From Effrenium voratum (taxonomy: Eukaryota > Sar > Dinophyceae > Suessiales > Symbiodiniaceae), in the NCBI GenBank assembly GCA_963377175.1, contig CAUJNA010003325.1, positions 449,438 through 513,437 of the forward strand: a stretch of 64,000 bases of DNA, written 5' to 3'. A model generated the notes under the pieces. The model had not been told where the DNA came from. It did not search any database and saw nothing but the letters and a program-made list of their open reading frames with translations. Positions 11,721 to 22,237 of this stretch are shown here, piece after piece; the stretch's first letter is position 1, and each line of letters opens with the position of its first letter. The translations under genes were made by a program, and so were the position numbers.

Positions 11721-11998
11721 GAAAAAGAAAGAAGGAAAGAAAGAAAGAAAAAACAAAGAAAGAAAAAAAAGAAAGAAAGACAGCAAGAAAGAAAGACAGA
11801 AAGAAAAAAAGAAAGAAATAAATATTAAAAGAAACAAATAAACAAACAAAGAAAGAAAGAAAGAAAGAGATAAATTTTAAAAGAAACAAATAAACAATCA
11901 AACAAGTAAACAAAGAAACAAAGAAAGAAATAAATAAGTAAAAAAGCAAAGACAAAAACAGAAAGAAAGACAAAGAGAGAGAGATAGAGAGAGAGAGA
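11721..11998. repeat. AAAG-type polypurine tract
   Basis: Degenerate (GAAA)n with AAAC, AAAT and GACA variants, almost purely A/G on the plus strand, ending in (GA)n. Long Phe/Leu/Ser frames on the minus strand are artefacts of this repeat. Confidence 0.95.
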
Positions 11999-12000
11999 AC

Positions 12001-12450
12001 ACACCATTCGACTTCGATGGCTCCGTTCCCCAAAGTGATGGATCTCAGTTGATGCATCCTCTGTTCCCCTTGGGCCGAACACCGAATCTGCAGGTTCAAA
12101 AGAATTGATGTCCCAAACCTCCGCACGGCCCAACCGTCCCACGTTTATGCATGGCGTAAAATGCTTGTTTGTAACGGGTTAACAATCTAAAACGTCAATG
12201 GCTAGAAGGATTGCAGAACAGCATGCGCATGGCTAAATCGACGCTTGTACCTGGCTAAGAATAGCTCTCGAATGAATCAGAAAGAACCTCAAAAACAAAA
12301 AAGAACCACAAAAAGAAAGAAAGAAAAAACAACGAAACAAAGAAAGAAAGAAAGAAAGCAAGAAAGAAAGAAAGAAAGAAAGAAAGAAAAGAAAGAAAGA
12401 AAGAAAGACAGAAAGAAAGAAACAAAAAAAAACAAGACAGCAAGAAAGAA
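12001..12450. repeat. Duplicated segment, copy 1
   Basis: Near-identical to 13134-13585, offset by 1133 bases. Over the roughly 310 non-satellite bases I count four substitutions and no indel; the similarity continues into the following AAAG tract. Copy 1 starts abruptly after (GA)n, suggesting a break or recombination inside the polypurine repeat. Confidence 0.95.
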
Positions 12451-12560
12451 AGACAGAAGAAAAAAACGAAAGAGATAAATATTAAAATAAACAAATAAAC
12501 AAACAAACAAATAAACAAAGAAGGAAATAAAGAAAGAAAAACAGAAAGAATGACAAAGAG
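12310..12560. repeat. AAAG-type polypurine tract
   Basis: Degenerate (GAAA)n closing in (GA)n, shared in part with the matching tract after the second duplicate copy. Confidence 0.9.
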
Positions 12561-12626
12561 AGAGAGAGAGAGACAGAGATAACAAACAATCAAATACAGC
12601 TGCAGGAATACATGCCCAACAGTTTC

Positions 12627-12739
12627 TTAGCTGCGAACAAACTCCAAATACCTAGCAGCGAACACAAGTGCTCTTAGCTTGATGCACCTTTCTTGCTGAG
12701 CCGCGCGCAGCTGCCAGCAATCATGTTCAGTAGGGGCCA
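12627..12739 (-). CDS. Terminal exon of a small minus-strand gene
   Basis: An acceptor with a T-run, GTATTTTTTGGCAG (AG at 12741-12740), opens 113 bases ending in TAA (12629-12627). The frame reads APTEHDCWQLRAAQQERCIK, then LRALVFAARYLEFVRS. The first two bases join the single last base of the upstream exon (12919) to make one codon, so the 179-base intron 12740-12918 preserves frame. Family not recognised; the protein end looks helical and soluble. Confidence 0.55.
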
Positions 12740-12918
12740 CTGCCAAAAAATACAAAGTGGGCAGGCGCTCTGTCCAGAAAAGGCGTCTTAAAAAGGAACT
12801 GGTCACCCGGACTGAAGCTCGCCCTTTCAACCATCCCTTCACGCAGCTCCCAACCCAAACCCAGGCACTTTTGGTTCTACCAAACCCCAAAAACATGCTG
12901 AGGCTTGGCCCTTTCAAC

Positions 12919-13130
12919 CGTCCCTCGCAACACTCCAGGTGAGCAGCGCCACTTTTGCGTCCCGCTGAACCGCAGCCCACTCAGACTTCTGGCTAGGCCC
13001 CAAAAGAACAGCGCCCATTGCCAGAACAACGTAGCTGCACCAGCGCAGTTCTTCCCATGACATGTGCTGACAGCCAACCATGAGAAGCAATTGATCGACA
13101 GCGTCTTGACTCAAGTTGGAATTGTAGCAC
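12919..13130 (-). CDS. Penultimate exon, helical domain
   Basis: The frame reads LSQDAVDQLLLMVGCQHMSW, then ELRWCSYVVLAMGAVLLG and a charged stretch ending near TWSVARD, followed by donor GTTGAA at 12918. Regular hydrophobic spacing suggests paired helices, as in solenoid proteins, but I cannot name the family. The 5' edge is unclear: the frame enters the duplicated segment starting at 13134 and meets a TGA near 13180, so an unseen acceptor must lie near 13130-13175. Phase agrees with the downstream exon. Confidence 0.5.
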
Positions 13131-13133
13131 ACC

Positions 13134-13585
13134 ACACCATTCGACTTCGATGGCTCCGTTCCCCAAAGTGATGGATCTCAGTTGATGCATCCTCTGTTCT
13201 CCTTGGGCAGAACACCGAATCTGCAGGTTCAAAAGAATTGACGTCCCAAACCTCCGCACGGCCCAACCGTCCCACGTTTATGCATGGCGTAAAATGCTTG
13301 TTTGTAGCGGGTTAACAATCTAAAACGTCAATGGCTAGAAGGATTGCAGAACAGCATGCGCATGGCTAAATCGACGCTTGTACCTGGCTAAGAATAGCTC
13401 TCGAATGAATCAGAAAGAACCTCAAAAACAAAAAAGAACCACAAAAAGAAAGAAAGAAAAAACAACGAAACAAAGAAAGAAAGAAAGAAAGCAAGAAAGA
13501 AAGAAAGAAAGAAAGAAAAGAAAGAAAGAAAGAAAGACAGAAAGAAAGAAAGAAACAAAAAAAACAAGACAGCAAGAAAGAAAGA
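13134..13585. repeat. Duplicated segment, copy 2
   Basis: Partner of 12001-12450. On the minus strand it contains an acceptor-like TTCTTTTGAACCTGCAG and an open frame leading towards the exon at 12919, so copy 2 may be the original gene context and copy 1 the duplicate that lost its downstream exons. Confidence 0.95.
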
Positions 13586-13903
13586 AAGAAAGAAAGAAAG
13601 AAAAGAGAGAAAGAGAGAAAGAGAGAAAGAGATAAATAAAGAGAGAGAGAGAGAAAAGAAAAACAGAAAAAAGAAATAAAGAAAAAAAGAAAAGACAGAA
13701 AGACAAAAATACAAAAATACAGAACGACAGAAAGACAGAAAGACAGAAAGACAGAAAGACAGAAAGACAGAAAGAAAGAAAGACAGACAGACAGAAAGAA
13801 AGAAAGAAAGACAGAAAGACAGAAAGACAGAAAGACAGAAAGAAAGAAAAGAGAGAGAGAGAGAGAGAGCAAGAAATAAAGAAAGACAGAAACAAAGAGA
13901 GAG

Positions 13904-13978
<75 letters not shown>

Positions 13979-13999
13979 CAGACAGAACGAAAAGAAATG

Positions 14000-14031
<32 letters not shown>

Positions 14032-14330
14032 CATAAAGAAATATATAAAGAAAGAGAGACAGAGAGAAAGAAATAAAGACATGAAATAAGAAAGGAAGAC
14101 AGAGCGAAAGAAATGATGAAAGAAATAAATAAGGACATAAAGAAAAAAACAACCAGAAGCAATGACAGTAAGAAAGAAGTGACGAAATATAGAAAGAAGG
14201 ACATAAATAAAAACAACAACACATAATAACAAATAAATAAATAAATAAATAAAGGAAGAACTTAAAAAGAAAAAAGTAACTGAGCAAAAACAGGAAAAAA
14301 AGGAGGACGACAAGAAAGACAGACACAAAT
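13440..14330. repeat. 900-base polypurine tract (AAAG/ACAG)
   Basis: Nearly pure A/G on the plus strand: (GAAA)n blocks, (GACA)n around 13680-13850, (GA)n islands, decaying into A-rich sequence by 14230. Its length and mirror symmetry make triplex (H-DNA) formation plausible. The 270-330 codon minus-strand frames are Phe/Leu/Ser repeat artefacts. Confidence 0.95.
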
Positions 14331-14470
14331 AAAGACCAAACAATAAATACATAAATACATAAATTCAACAGTAAACATCAATAAATGAAGAAAACAATCA
14401 ATAAATACATCCAAGGAAAGACAGACAAATGCAACCACACACACACACACAGTGGGACACAGAGAGACGC

Positions 14471-14618
14471 CTTGAACCACTTCCCTCTTGCCCCTGGCTC
14501 CGAATTCGCGGCTTTTTCGATATCGGCCGCCTGCGCTGGGACTCTGCGACTTTGGCGAGTCGGAGCGGGACATGGAAGAGCCGGACATCGAGAACTGGCG
14601 AGGCGATGCCGGCTTCGA
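14471..14618 (-). CDS. Exon candidate, Ser-rich basic segment
   Basis: Acceptor CGCCCCTTCAG (AG at 14620-14619) and GC donor GCGTCT (14470-14465) bound 148 bases in one open frame: SMSGSSMSRSDSPKSQSPS, then Gly/Arg/Lys-rich. Many SP and RS dipeptides suggest a disordered, phosphorylated region such as those of RNA-binding or signalling proteins; no named family. GC content is clearly higher than in the flanking repeat. Confidence 0.55.
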
Positions 14619-15624
14619 CTGAAGGGGCGATCGATTCGGCACGTCAGTAGCTAGTAAGCTTGATTACCCTTCCTCTTACTAACATGGCACCGGGGAGGCA
14701 CCGGGAAGATCTGTTTGCTCTTAGAGGGAGCCCCTGTCAGGTGCCATGTTCGTGGGAGAGGGGATATAACCAGTTAGGAGACTTACAACCATGGCAAGTG
14801 GGTTGGCGAACTAACCACTAAGTACCCGGTCGCCCCGTTGAGGAGAGGTTGGGCCCCTGAAGCCTCATAGAAATCCGCAAAGAGTTCTGCAGAATTCCAG
14901 TCCACCCACCAGAACCAAGGGATTCCGGTAGAATTTCCTGCTGGTTTCTTAGAGCTTCTGAGCCCCCCGTCAGTTTGCCAATTTTTGTTGAACCCTGCCC
15001 CGTCGACCCGTGTCTTGGAACCGTAAAGCAAAAGATAACATGGAGGTCAAACATCATGCTCGGGGCTGGGCAAAAACAACATGAACACCAGGTTGGGTTG
15101 CGAAGAGCCCGGAGTAGGGATCATATTGTGATAGAACGGCTTACTGTGGGACTGTTGGGACCCTTTGGTGGACATCACCAACATGTGTGGTGGATCCTCA
15201 GCTTGGGTCTGTTCAAACTGTTCAATGCGTGCGTGTTTCCCCAAAATTGCAACTCAAAGAACGGGTCAACCAGCTTGCCGATCGGCGTGGATGTTGTAAG
15301 CATCCACATCTTGGTTGCTGTGTACCCGGAAATTCCACTGTTTCCCAAGATGTTGAAGTCCAAAGATCCAACCAAACAAATAGCCGAAAAAAACATGGTG
15401 TACTTGTTTTTCCTGGGACCCCACAAAGTCCGGCGTATGGATCGCAACGTTCCGCGACCGGCCGGCACCGCGCGAAAAAGAAAAAATCGGGGCCTCGTCC
15501 CAGTCAGCGGAGTAACCCACGTCTGAGCCACCTGCCAGCTTGCAAGCTTGCAGGGGGAGCAGGCCTCAGCCTCAAGCCACACGCTCCGTCAGGATGCCAC
15601 ACAGGGGGATTTATGTCCATTTGG

Positions 15625-15714
15625 CTGTGGGTCAAAAATAGGTACCCAAAATGGAGTCCAGGTAAATGGAACCAAGGAGGAACACCTGCGGCCCCTGCTT
15701 TAGTTTTGACCCAA
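15625..15714 (-). mobile_element. Inverted-repeat element, family B, copy 1
   Basis: On the minus strand it ends GGTACCTATTTTTGACCCACAG and starts with GGGTCAAAAC. It shares the core TTCCATTTACC with the other family B copies (37695, 46441, 58329, 58571, 62516). Non-coding. Confidence 0.8.
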
Positions 15715-16214
15715 TTCCAAGGATCTTCCCAGATTGCCCATTTCGTGGGCTTCAGCCACTCCTCTTGCTTGCCGGCCTAGATCGGCATTCGAGCTCGGCG
15801 AGGCGGGTGTGGCCTGAGACAAAGGCGATCGGGCTAGAACTTTGCTGGGCCTTTACAACACCAAACCATTCCACCCTTGGGGTTGGGTCACGTTTTAGAG
15901 TCCCTTTGCCTTTTTCTCAAAGAACAGGGACACTCTTCACAAGGGATGCTTCTCATATGCAAGAACACGGTTTTGGCAATATTGCTGGACAATGCACAAA
16001 CAGTACATTTCGGCCCCCGCAATGTGCCGAGAGCAGGGTGCAAAAAGCCCATAGATAGTTCAAATCCACAGGTGGTCCTTGACAGAGATGTTGGCATTGG
16101 CTAACAAAGAAGCTTGCCAATTCATAGAAAACGCTTCCTTCCTGCCTTCTGGGCAAGAAGGCTTTCAGAGGCATGGTGTGGGATTTTTTTGAAGCTCAGA
16201 GTATGTCGTTGTAT

Positions 16215-16370
16215 TTGCTGGTGTGTGGTCTTTGTATGTTCTTGTATTTTCTCGCACTTTCTTGCCTGTTCTGGCGTGTTCTAGCATGTCCGGGCATGTT
16301 CCAGCATTTTCTTACATTGTCCTGCATTTGTTGGTAGTTTCTTGCATCTTTTGCTGTTGACTAGGCACTT
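16215..16370. repeat. Degenerate 10-base tandem repeat
   Basis: Variants of TTCTTGCATG / TTCTGGCATG follow one another about every ten bases (for example TTCTAGCATG, TCCGGGCATG, TTCCAGCATT). A related phrase reappears near 16648. No reading frame of interest. Confidence 0.75.
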
Positions 16371-16779
16371 GCCAAGGGCTTTGCAACATGTGCCGGAAGC
16401 CTATGTGCATGCAGGCGGGCAGGTGACCAGCACATTGTGGCTTGTTCAGCTGGAAGGGCTTCAGGTGTGGCGTAACATGCTGCCTGCCGCATGGCAATGC
16501 TGCGAGCCTGTACCACAGGCGTCAAGCAGACTGATGGGTAAGGTTGAAATTGGCACTCCCTTGCAGCTCTGCATTGTGCTTTGTCGTTGTTACACAGGCT
16601 TTAGCATGGAGAGGGCACTGTCTTGCATTCAGCTAGCTTGGGCGTGTTCTAGCATGCGTTGGCATGGCCTTTGGATGGCAGTCCCCAGTTCCTAAGCTGG
16701 TTTAGGTGGCATCCCCAACCCCTTGCCCTCCTCCAGCTGCTGGGAGTTCTGCTTCTATCACCTTCCAAGGGTCGTCAGC

Positions 16780-16860
16780 TCAAGGCTTCTTTCGCATTTT
16801 CTCGGCGTCCCGTTTGGCCGTTTCGGGGAAACGGTAAAGCCGTTCTACCGTTTGCGGACG
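16780..16860 (-). CDS. Terminal exon candidate
   Basis: A strong acceptor CCCTCCTACAG (AG at 16862-16861) leads to 81 bases that end exactly in TGA (16782-16780). The frame reads RPQTVERLYRFPETAKRDAE, then KMRKKP. Charged and helical; family not recognised. It probably belongs to the same minus-strand transcript as the candidates at 17071, 17469 and 18345. Confidence 0.5.
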   Translation of the reverse strand, partial: RPQTVERLYRFPETAKRDAEKMRKKP

Positions 16861-17070
16861 CTGTAGGAGGGAGCCACTGGGAAACTCTGGCCAATGGATC
16901 CCAGGCAAAAACGCTGCCACTGGCTCCCTTGGTTGCCTTTCATCCAGGGTCCCATTCGGGGGAAAGGAATTCTTGGGCTGCTGATTGGCCACGTCGCCTA
17001 GAAACTATCTGGCTGATCTGAGCTAGCGACATTGCTTGGCCCGGCAACGTCGCTTGAAAGCCACTTCCGC

Positions 17071-17116
17071 CTGGCGCTGTTCAAACTTGACACTCGGTTC
17101 ATCAGGAGCAAAGAAG
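17071..17116 (-). CDS. Short exon candidate
   Basis: The frame reads FFAPDEPSVKFEQRQ and stays open to about 17045. GC donor GCGGAA follows CGCCAG at 17071; the acceptor (GAG at 17119-17117) is weak. Both edges uncertain. Confidence 0.3.
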
Positions 17117-17468
17117 CTCGACGAGTGCGTGCAACTTACTTGGTCGCGAGGCTGGTGATGCACCAAAGCAATAATGTTTGCTCCTTTTCCCGCACAGATC
17201 CGCTCAGCCTTGCCGTTCTGAGGAAGTGAGATTTGTTTTGCAGCGCGTTCGGCAACTTAGGTCGTCCCTGAAATTTCAACCACTCTGTGGTCCTCAACCT
17301 ACACAACGAGTAAGAAGGGTTTGTCTTCTTTCGTGGATACCCTTTTTAGGGCTGTTTCAAGAGGCACCTAAAGAAACACCACCCTTTGGAGGGCGTCCCT
17401 CAAAAACAACAACAACAAATCAATCAAGCCCGAACCGCCATCGCATCCCGTGCATCGCTCGAACCAAC

Positions 17469-17520
17469 CTCGCGGTGTCTTCTCCTTTTTCCCAGCCGTC
17501 CATTCGGTCGCGCTGCAGAC
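17469..17520 (-). CDS. Short exon candidate
   Basis: Acceptor GCATCCCCGACAG (AG at 17522-17521) and donor GTTGGT (17468-17463) enclose 52 bases. All three frames are open; LQRDRMDGWEKGEDTA and VCSATEWTAGKKEKTPR are the most protein-like. If the upstream exon at 18345 ends in phase 0, the second applies. Confidence 0.4.
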
Positions 17521-18344
17521 CTGTCGGGGATGCTTCCTCTCCTGGCCCCGGGTTTCCCAATGCCAAAAGAACTGGGAAAAGCATGGGGAAACCTGTAGAC
17601 TGGGATACTCCAAATCGGATCCGATCCAAAGCTAAAGACAACTTCCGTGGGGAAATCACCCGTTGGGGGTTGCCTCCGCTTTCCACTTCTTCCAGGTGGA
17701 TGTCTCCCCTCCCCCAACTTTTGTACATTTGAAGGGGGCGGGCACAAAGAACAAGGCATCAAGCCTTGTGGAAATTCCACCTCCCCCCAGATTCCCAATG
17801 TTTGACGGGGGCATATAACCTTGTGTGGGCGTTGTGATTCAACTAAATGGCCTCTTTTGCGGTTTTTGGGATACGCATGTTCCCTCTTAAAAATGGTCAT
17901 GCATGAGTCCGATTGGGGCTTGACATTCAACACCCCCTGGCTCTTGGGGTCTCAAGTATCCCTGCGGTCAAGAATCCATCAGAACGAAAGGGCAACAGTC
18001 AAAGAGGGCCCCTTCTTTTACACATCGCTGAAATGCTTCGGTCGCTGATTTTGCAACCAAGCCGTTGCAACAGTCCCCGGGCTGGGAAAATCGGATCGGC
18101 ACCTGGAAAGCTCTGGGTTTGGCATCCACAGAATGGGATATGGGATGATATGGGGACCAATTTTGGTCGGGCTTTAAAGAAACACCTACAGGGAAACCAC
18201 CATTTGTTTCTTTTGGCGGGGTCCCTTGCAAAAAGGACACACCCATCTTGACCGATCTGCGACGTCCTGCCTACTGGGCTCGGATCCATGCTGGTAGAGT
18301 CCACGGTGCCGCCTGCGCGAGGTAGAGGTCAAATCCCAGTTTAC

Positions 18345-18436
18345 CCCTTTGCCTTTTACACTTCTAGCAAACTCCCAGTTCAGCCTCAGCTTTTCAAGCC
18401 TTGCAACTAGGGCGTCTCTCAAATTCGAAGGGCCAT
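18345..18436 (-). CDS. Exon candidate with clean splice sites
   Basis: Acceptor AGTAGCTGCGCAG (AG at 18438-18437) and donor GTAAAC (18344-18339) bound 92 bases in one frame: GPSNLRDALVARLEKLRLNW, then EFARSVKGKG. Helical, charged. No family recognised. Likely the first visible exon of the minus-strand transcript continuing to 16780. Confidence 0.6.
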
Positions 18437-18850
18437 CTGCGCAGCTACTCAGCGAGCTGCACACCAAAATCCGATCGAAGAAGCACCGGGGAGTGCAGAT
18501 GAATGGAAGGATCACAAAAAACAACTCTGTAGTGCGGTCTGCTGAACCTGCTGCCATGGAAAATTCCCCCCCCCCCCAACAAGGGATAAAGGCCACCGCA
18601 TGCTCGGGCTGGTATCTTGGAGGTAACGGACCTCAAGTGGGCTCTCCGAGCATAGGGAGCCATGGGCTTCGGTGTCCCTACTTGTCCTGCAAGCAACCAC
18701 CAGACCAATGAAAAGACCCATACACACGCAAAAGGGTTGATATTTGATGCTGTCCATGGCTTTTGACACTTGGCCCAATCCCAGCTGCCGAGTGATCCTG
18801 GTGGACAATTCCAAGCTCCACTGATTTGGCTCCTCCAGTAGACCCCCTGT

Positions 18851-19842
18851 CTTGCGCCTCCAGTTGGAAGCGGGTCCAAGGTGCGTGCAGGGTCCATGGT
18901 TGCACTGCCTGCGCAGAACCACCCTCCCGTCTAACGTAGAACGTGCCAACGGAACTGTCACGGAGGAAATCGACCCACCTAGTCAGGTTCCACGTGGATT
19001 GGGAGGCTAGCCGGCTAGCCATCCAGGTTCTGTTGGAAGCCCCCATTTTAGTGGTGCAAGATCAATCAGGCATGGCCTTCTTTCTGAGCCCCTTGTTGCT
19101 GGCGTCCGTTGGCAAGGGTCCAATGCACGCTAATTACAATAAACCAGGTTGAAATCCAACCATGCGCTATCACGTTTGCAGCCATCACTCCTCTTACCTG
19201 AGAAATGTGAATGGTCAGGTGCATCAAACAAAAGCCAGCAAGGGCTGTGATTGGCTTGATCAGCAGCCGGACCGTGCCTCCTCCAAGTGGAATCGGGTCC
19301 AATGTGCGCGCAGGGTCCATGCTCGCACTGCCTGCGGCACGCGTATACCAAACACTTGCCAGCCAGGTACTGTAAGCCTCAAATCTATCTGGAAGCGCAA
19401 CCGAAACAATGTGACAAGCATTGCCTTCCCTCTGAGACCCTTGTTGCTCGCATCTGCTGCCAAAGGGTCCTATTCACGTTGCGGGACGCGGCGAAGATTA
19501 GGTTGGAATCAAACCATGCGCCATGACGTTACACTGTCGCCGCTGGCCGTCCTGGTGTCTTTCCCATCCTAGCAATGCTGCATCACTTTGTGCTGAAAGT
19601 TCGGCTTCGGCATGTCCATCCTCCATATTCTCAAGCACCCTGCAAACCACACAATATCCAGTAGCGATAGGTTCCCTCAAAAACTAACAGACAAATAAAT
19701 AAATAACATGTTAGCGAATGGAAGTCATCAGATACATGCGCAAGGGCCACGGTCTATTTGCCGAACCACCAGACCACGCCTCCTCCACTTGGAATCGGGG
19801 CCAGTGTGCGTGCAGGGTCCAAGGTCGCACTGCCTGCGGCAG
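18851..19842. repeat. Decayed interspersed array of two repeat units
   Basis: Unit X (about 65 bases, contains GCAGGGTCCATGGT and CACTGCCTGCG) occurs at 18851-18915, 19270-19338 and 19771-19842. Unit Y (about 110 bases, GACCCTTGTTGCT ... CCATGCG) occurs at 19076-19190 and 19428-19540. Order is X-Y-X-Y-X. On the minus strand X reads RRQC.HGPCTH.GP in all copies, but most differences change the amino acid, so I do not call it coding. Confidence 0.75.
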
Positions 19843-20208
19843 TATGCGAGGGCCATGGGGTGCCCTGACAGCGGAAAGCAAGGATGGTGCGAGAGTAGCA
19901 CTTGATCTTCCTAGTCAGAATCCGGGATGAATCAACTCCTGGCTACTTGCATTCGCTTAGCAACTCCTTATTCTTCCTCTTATGAGAGGTATCCTTGGTA
20001 GCTGCATGTAGCTGCTATTTGTGGATTAGGAAATCTGTACCTAACACTGAACTATGACTGCATCTAAACAAAAATAGAACGGATAGCTGTCTCACTCTCA
20101 AGATATGATACCTAAAATGCCTCCTTGGCATATGAAAACAAGGACTAAAACCTGTGGTTTGCCCCGGCTATGGATCACCTTTGGGACCTTTTGCCTCTCC
20201 GATCGCAG

Positions 20209-20344
20209 GGTGTGCCCAGGCTTGATTGTGGCTCTGGTAAAGAGCTATGGCCAATATTTCGCGTCATCTATTGCAAACGGGATGCCGTTGGTTAAGCTAC
20301 AACTAGACAACGGGGGGGAGGTCGAGCTTGGCATGGCTGTGCAA
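20209..20344 (+). CDS. Plus-strand exon candidate
   Basis: Acceptor TTGCCTCTCCGATCGCAG (AG at 20207-20208) and donor GTACAT at 20345 bound 136 bases: CPGLIVALVKSYGQYFASSI, then a stretch with KLQLDNGGEVELGMAVQ. The antisense strand is full of stops here, so the strand is secure if it is coding. Beta-rich composition at the end; family not recognised. Confidence 0.5.
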
Positions 20345-21025
20345 GTACATGAAAGCTCAAAACTGGTTGCAGAATACTCCCGCGTCTAACGAGGCCATTG
20401 TTTGTACTGTTGTCCCCTTTTCAATAGCATCCAAGCCGGGGGGATCAAGGGCCTTTCTGCAACGCGTTCGGTTCAGCAGGCGCAAGTTCAACAGCCAGAA
20501 ATATGTCCCCCTGGTACGCAACTCGAATTGCGGATATGGCAAGCAGGCAAGTGTCTTTCACCAACTCCCCAACTCCAAGCATGCATCTGGAGTACAAAGA
20601 GACCGTTTGGGACTTCTCAATCACATTGAGCGCCGTGTGTGTGTGTGTGTCCAAACGAGTTGCACTCCAACATGATTCTCAAGCTACTCGGTCGATTCAA
20701 CTGAGGAATCAAGCTGGAGTTGTCACCATAGCCGTCTGGGGAGGTAGAACCCACTTCCGATCTTACCCCGCTCCTTTGGGAGTCAAAACTTGTGATCCGA
20801 AGGGTCGAAACAAACCTTGCGACTCTGAAACCATTCCGGTGTCCTTCCCTGGTGCCGCCAACTAAGCCGGCGAGCCGCCTTGACTGGTCCACACATCTCT
20901 CATTTCTCCTTGTTTTCAAATCAACTGGCACCTTCCTTGCCACGAATCAACCCTTCCTCGGCCACATCTGATTGATTTCAAAAAGGGTTCACCCAGCAAG
21001 CGGGTCCCATAGACCTGAGGCTTAC

Positions 21026-21138
21026 AGGCCAACCAGAATCTTCGGCCAGAAAAATCACTCTGCGCCCTTTGCCACTTTTCGGACCTCCGGCCCCGCCTCC
21101 CGCGGGGCTGGCAGCCTCTGTGCTGTTCATGTTGCTGC
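21026..21138 (-). CDS. Exon candidate
   Basis: Acceptor GACCGCCGACCGCCCAG (AG at 21140-21139) and a near-consensus donor GTAAGC (21025-21020) bound 113 bases. One frame reads STEAASPAGGGAGGPKSGKG, then RRVIFLAEDSGWP; another frame (Arg/Gln-rich) is also open. The first looks like a low-complexity linker running into a folded beta strand. Family not recognised. Confidence 0.5.
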
Positions 21139-21720
21139 CTGGGCGGTCGGCGGTCCCGCAACACGCTGAACCGAGGCATTGTTGGGAATCATCTCCTTCC
21201 AAATTGCTTGCTTCAAAATGAGTGATGAGTGAGCCCCCTATTTGTTGGTGAGCCATCTAGTGAGTCCCCCATGTGCCGCCCCGAAGGATCATAGACTGCC
21301 GGCAATTTTGACCGAACCTCAGGCACTTTTTGTCCGTGCTTCCTGGGGCCCTATTCTAGGACACGCCGTCACGCCTGCTCAGTTAGCTGTTGACCCTTCA
21401 GGGGAAAGCAAACATAATATTATATGAACTTAAACGACTTAAACATGGTAGATGTAAGGCAACAGGTTTCGTGTAGTGAGGGACGCCGTCCGGCCGCGAC
21501 CAAACAAGGGCCAGTGACACCACAAGAATCGGAAGGCATGATGCTTTGCGCTCCTTCTCTGCGCGCGAATCTAGAACGGTGCTCCAGATTGCGAAGGCCT
21601 GGTTGAAACGGTTCTCAAAACCGACTGATGCGATCTGCTGTGCCCTCTTCCAAATTATCTCTCTGGCCGTTGAAGTCGACGATGGCGAGCAGGGAGCTCT
21701 CCACGGGTCCAGAATGTACT

Positions 21721-21829
21721 TGCTGGTGCTCAGTAGGGAATGAGGCCATGACCTCAAGAAACCATCCCTTGTGCTTTCCTTCAAGGAAATCCCCAGGCTG
21801 ATTCCCTCATTCCCTTCTGAGCACCAGCA
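21721..21829. mobile_element. Inverted-repeat element, family A, copy 1
   Basis: 109 bases with 25-base ends TGCTGGTGCTCAGTAGGGAA... matched by the reverse complement at the right end with one mismatch. Flanks are AATGTACT (21713-21720) and AATGTATT (21830-21837), an 8-base target duplication with one change. Interior holds AAACCATCC and AAATCCCCAGG, shared with copies at 28631 and 52910. Confidence 0.9.
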
Positions 21830-22172
21830 AATGTATTTCAAGCCTGTTTTCCCAGACCAGCGGGGAGTTCGAAGCCACTAGGTAGACCGCTGCGTTCACG
21901 TCAGCGTCACGCAGCGCATGGTCCGCTTCATCCACAGTGTCGGCCATCTGCAGCCTATTTGCCTCCTCGCAGAAAGCAACTTCCAAGCAAAATATTTGTC
22001 AAGGGTATCCTCTTTCCAACCCATCTCAAGTGGAACTTGGGGAGTGAGAGGATGCTCTACATCAGCGTGTAAAACTGTGCCCATGTGACGACACAAACGA
22101 ACCTACGCCATCTACCTTTCTATTTTCCCCCTCAGGGTTCTCACCAGAGGATCCTTGACTTGTCACATGCAG

Positions 22173-22237
22173 GCCGAAGCTCTGCACCAACCAAAAGTGG
22201 CTTCGCGAGTGGGAGGCTCCAGATGAGGGCTACCCAG
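22173..22237 (+). CDS. Plus-strand exon candidate
   Basis: Acceptor GACTTGTCACATGCAG (AG at 22171-22172) and GC donor GCGGAA at 22238 bound 65 bases reading PKLCTNQKWLREWEAPDEGY. Charged and aromatic composition supports coding. The antisense frame (YTDKWFRLGSPHLEPP) is also open, so the strand is not certain. Confidence 0.4.

Noticed and set aside
13366..14368. Open frames of 266-328 codons on the minus strand
   Set aside because: They are Phe/Leu/Ser translations of the AAAG polypurine repeat, open in all three frames.
16040..16070. GTTCAAATCC, resembling a tRNA T-loop
   Set aside because: No matching acceptor stem or anticodon arm around it.
17178..17732. 184-codon plus-strand frame
   Set aside because: Composition is Ser/Pro/Arg-rich without pattern, and the antisense strand carries an exon candidate with clean splice sites.
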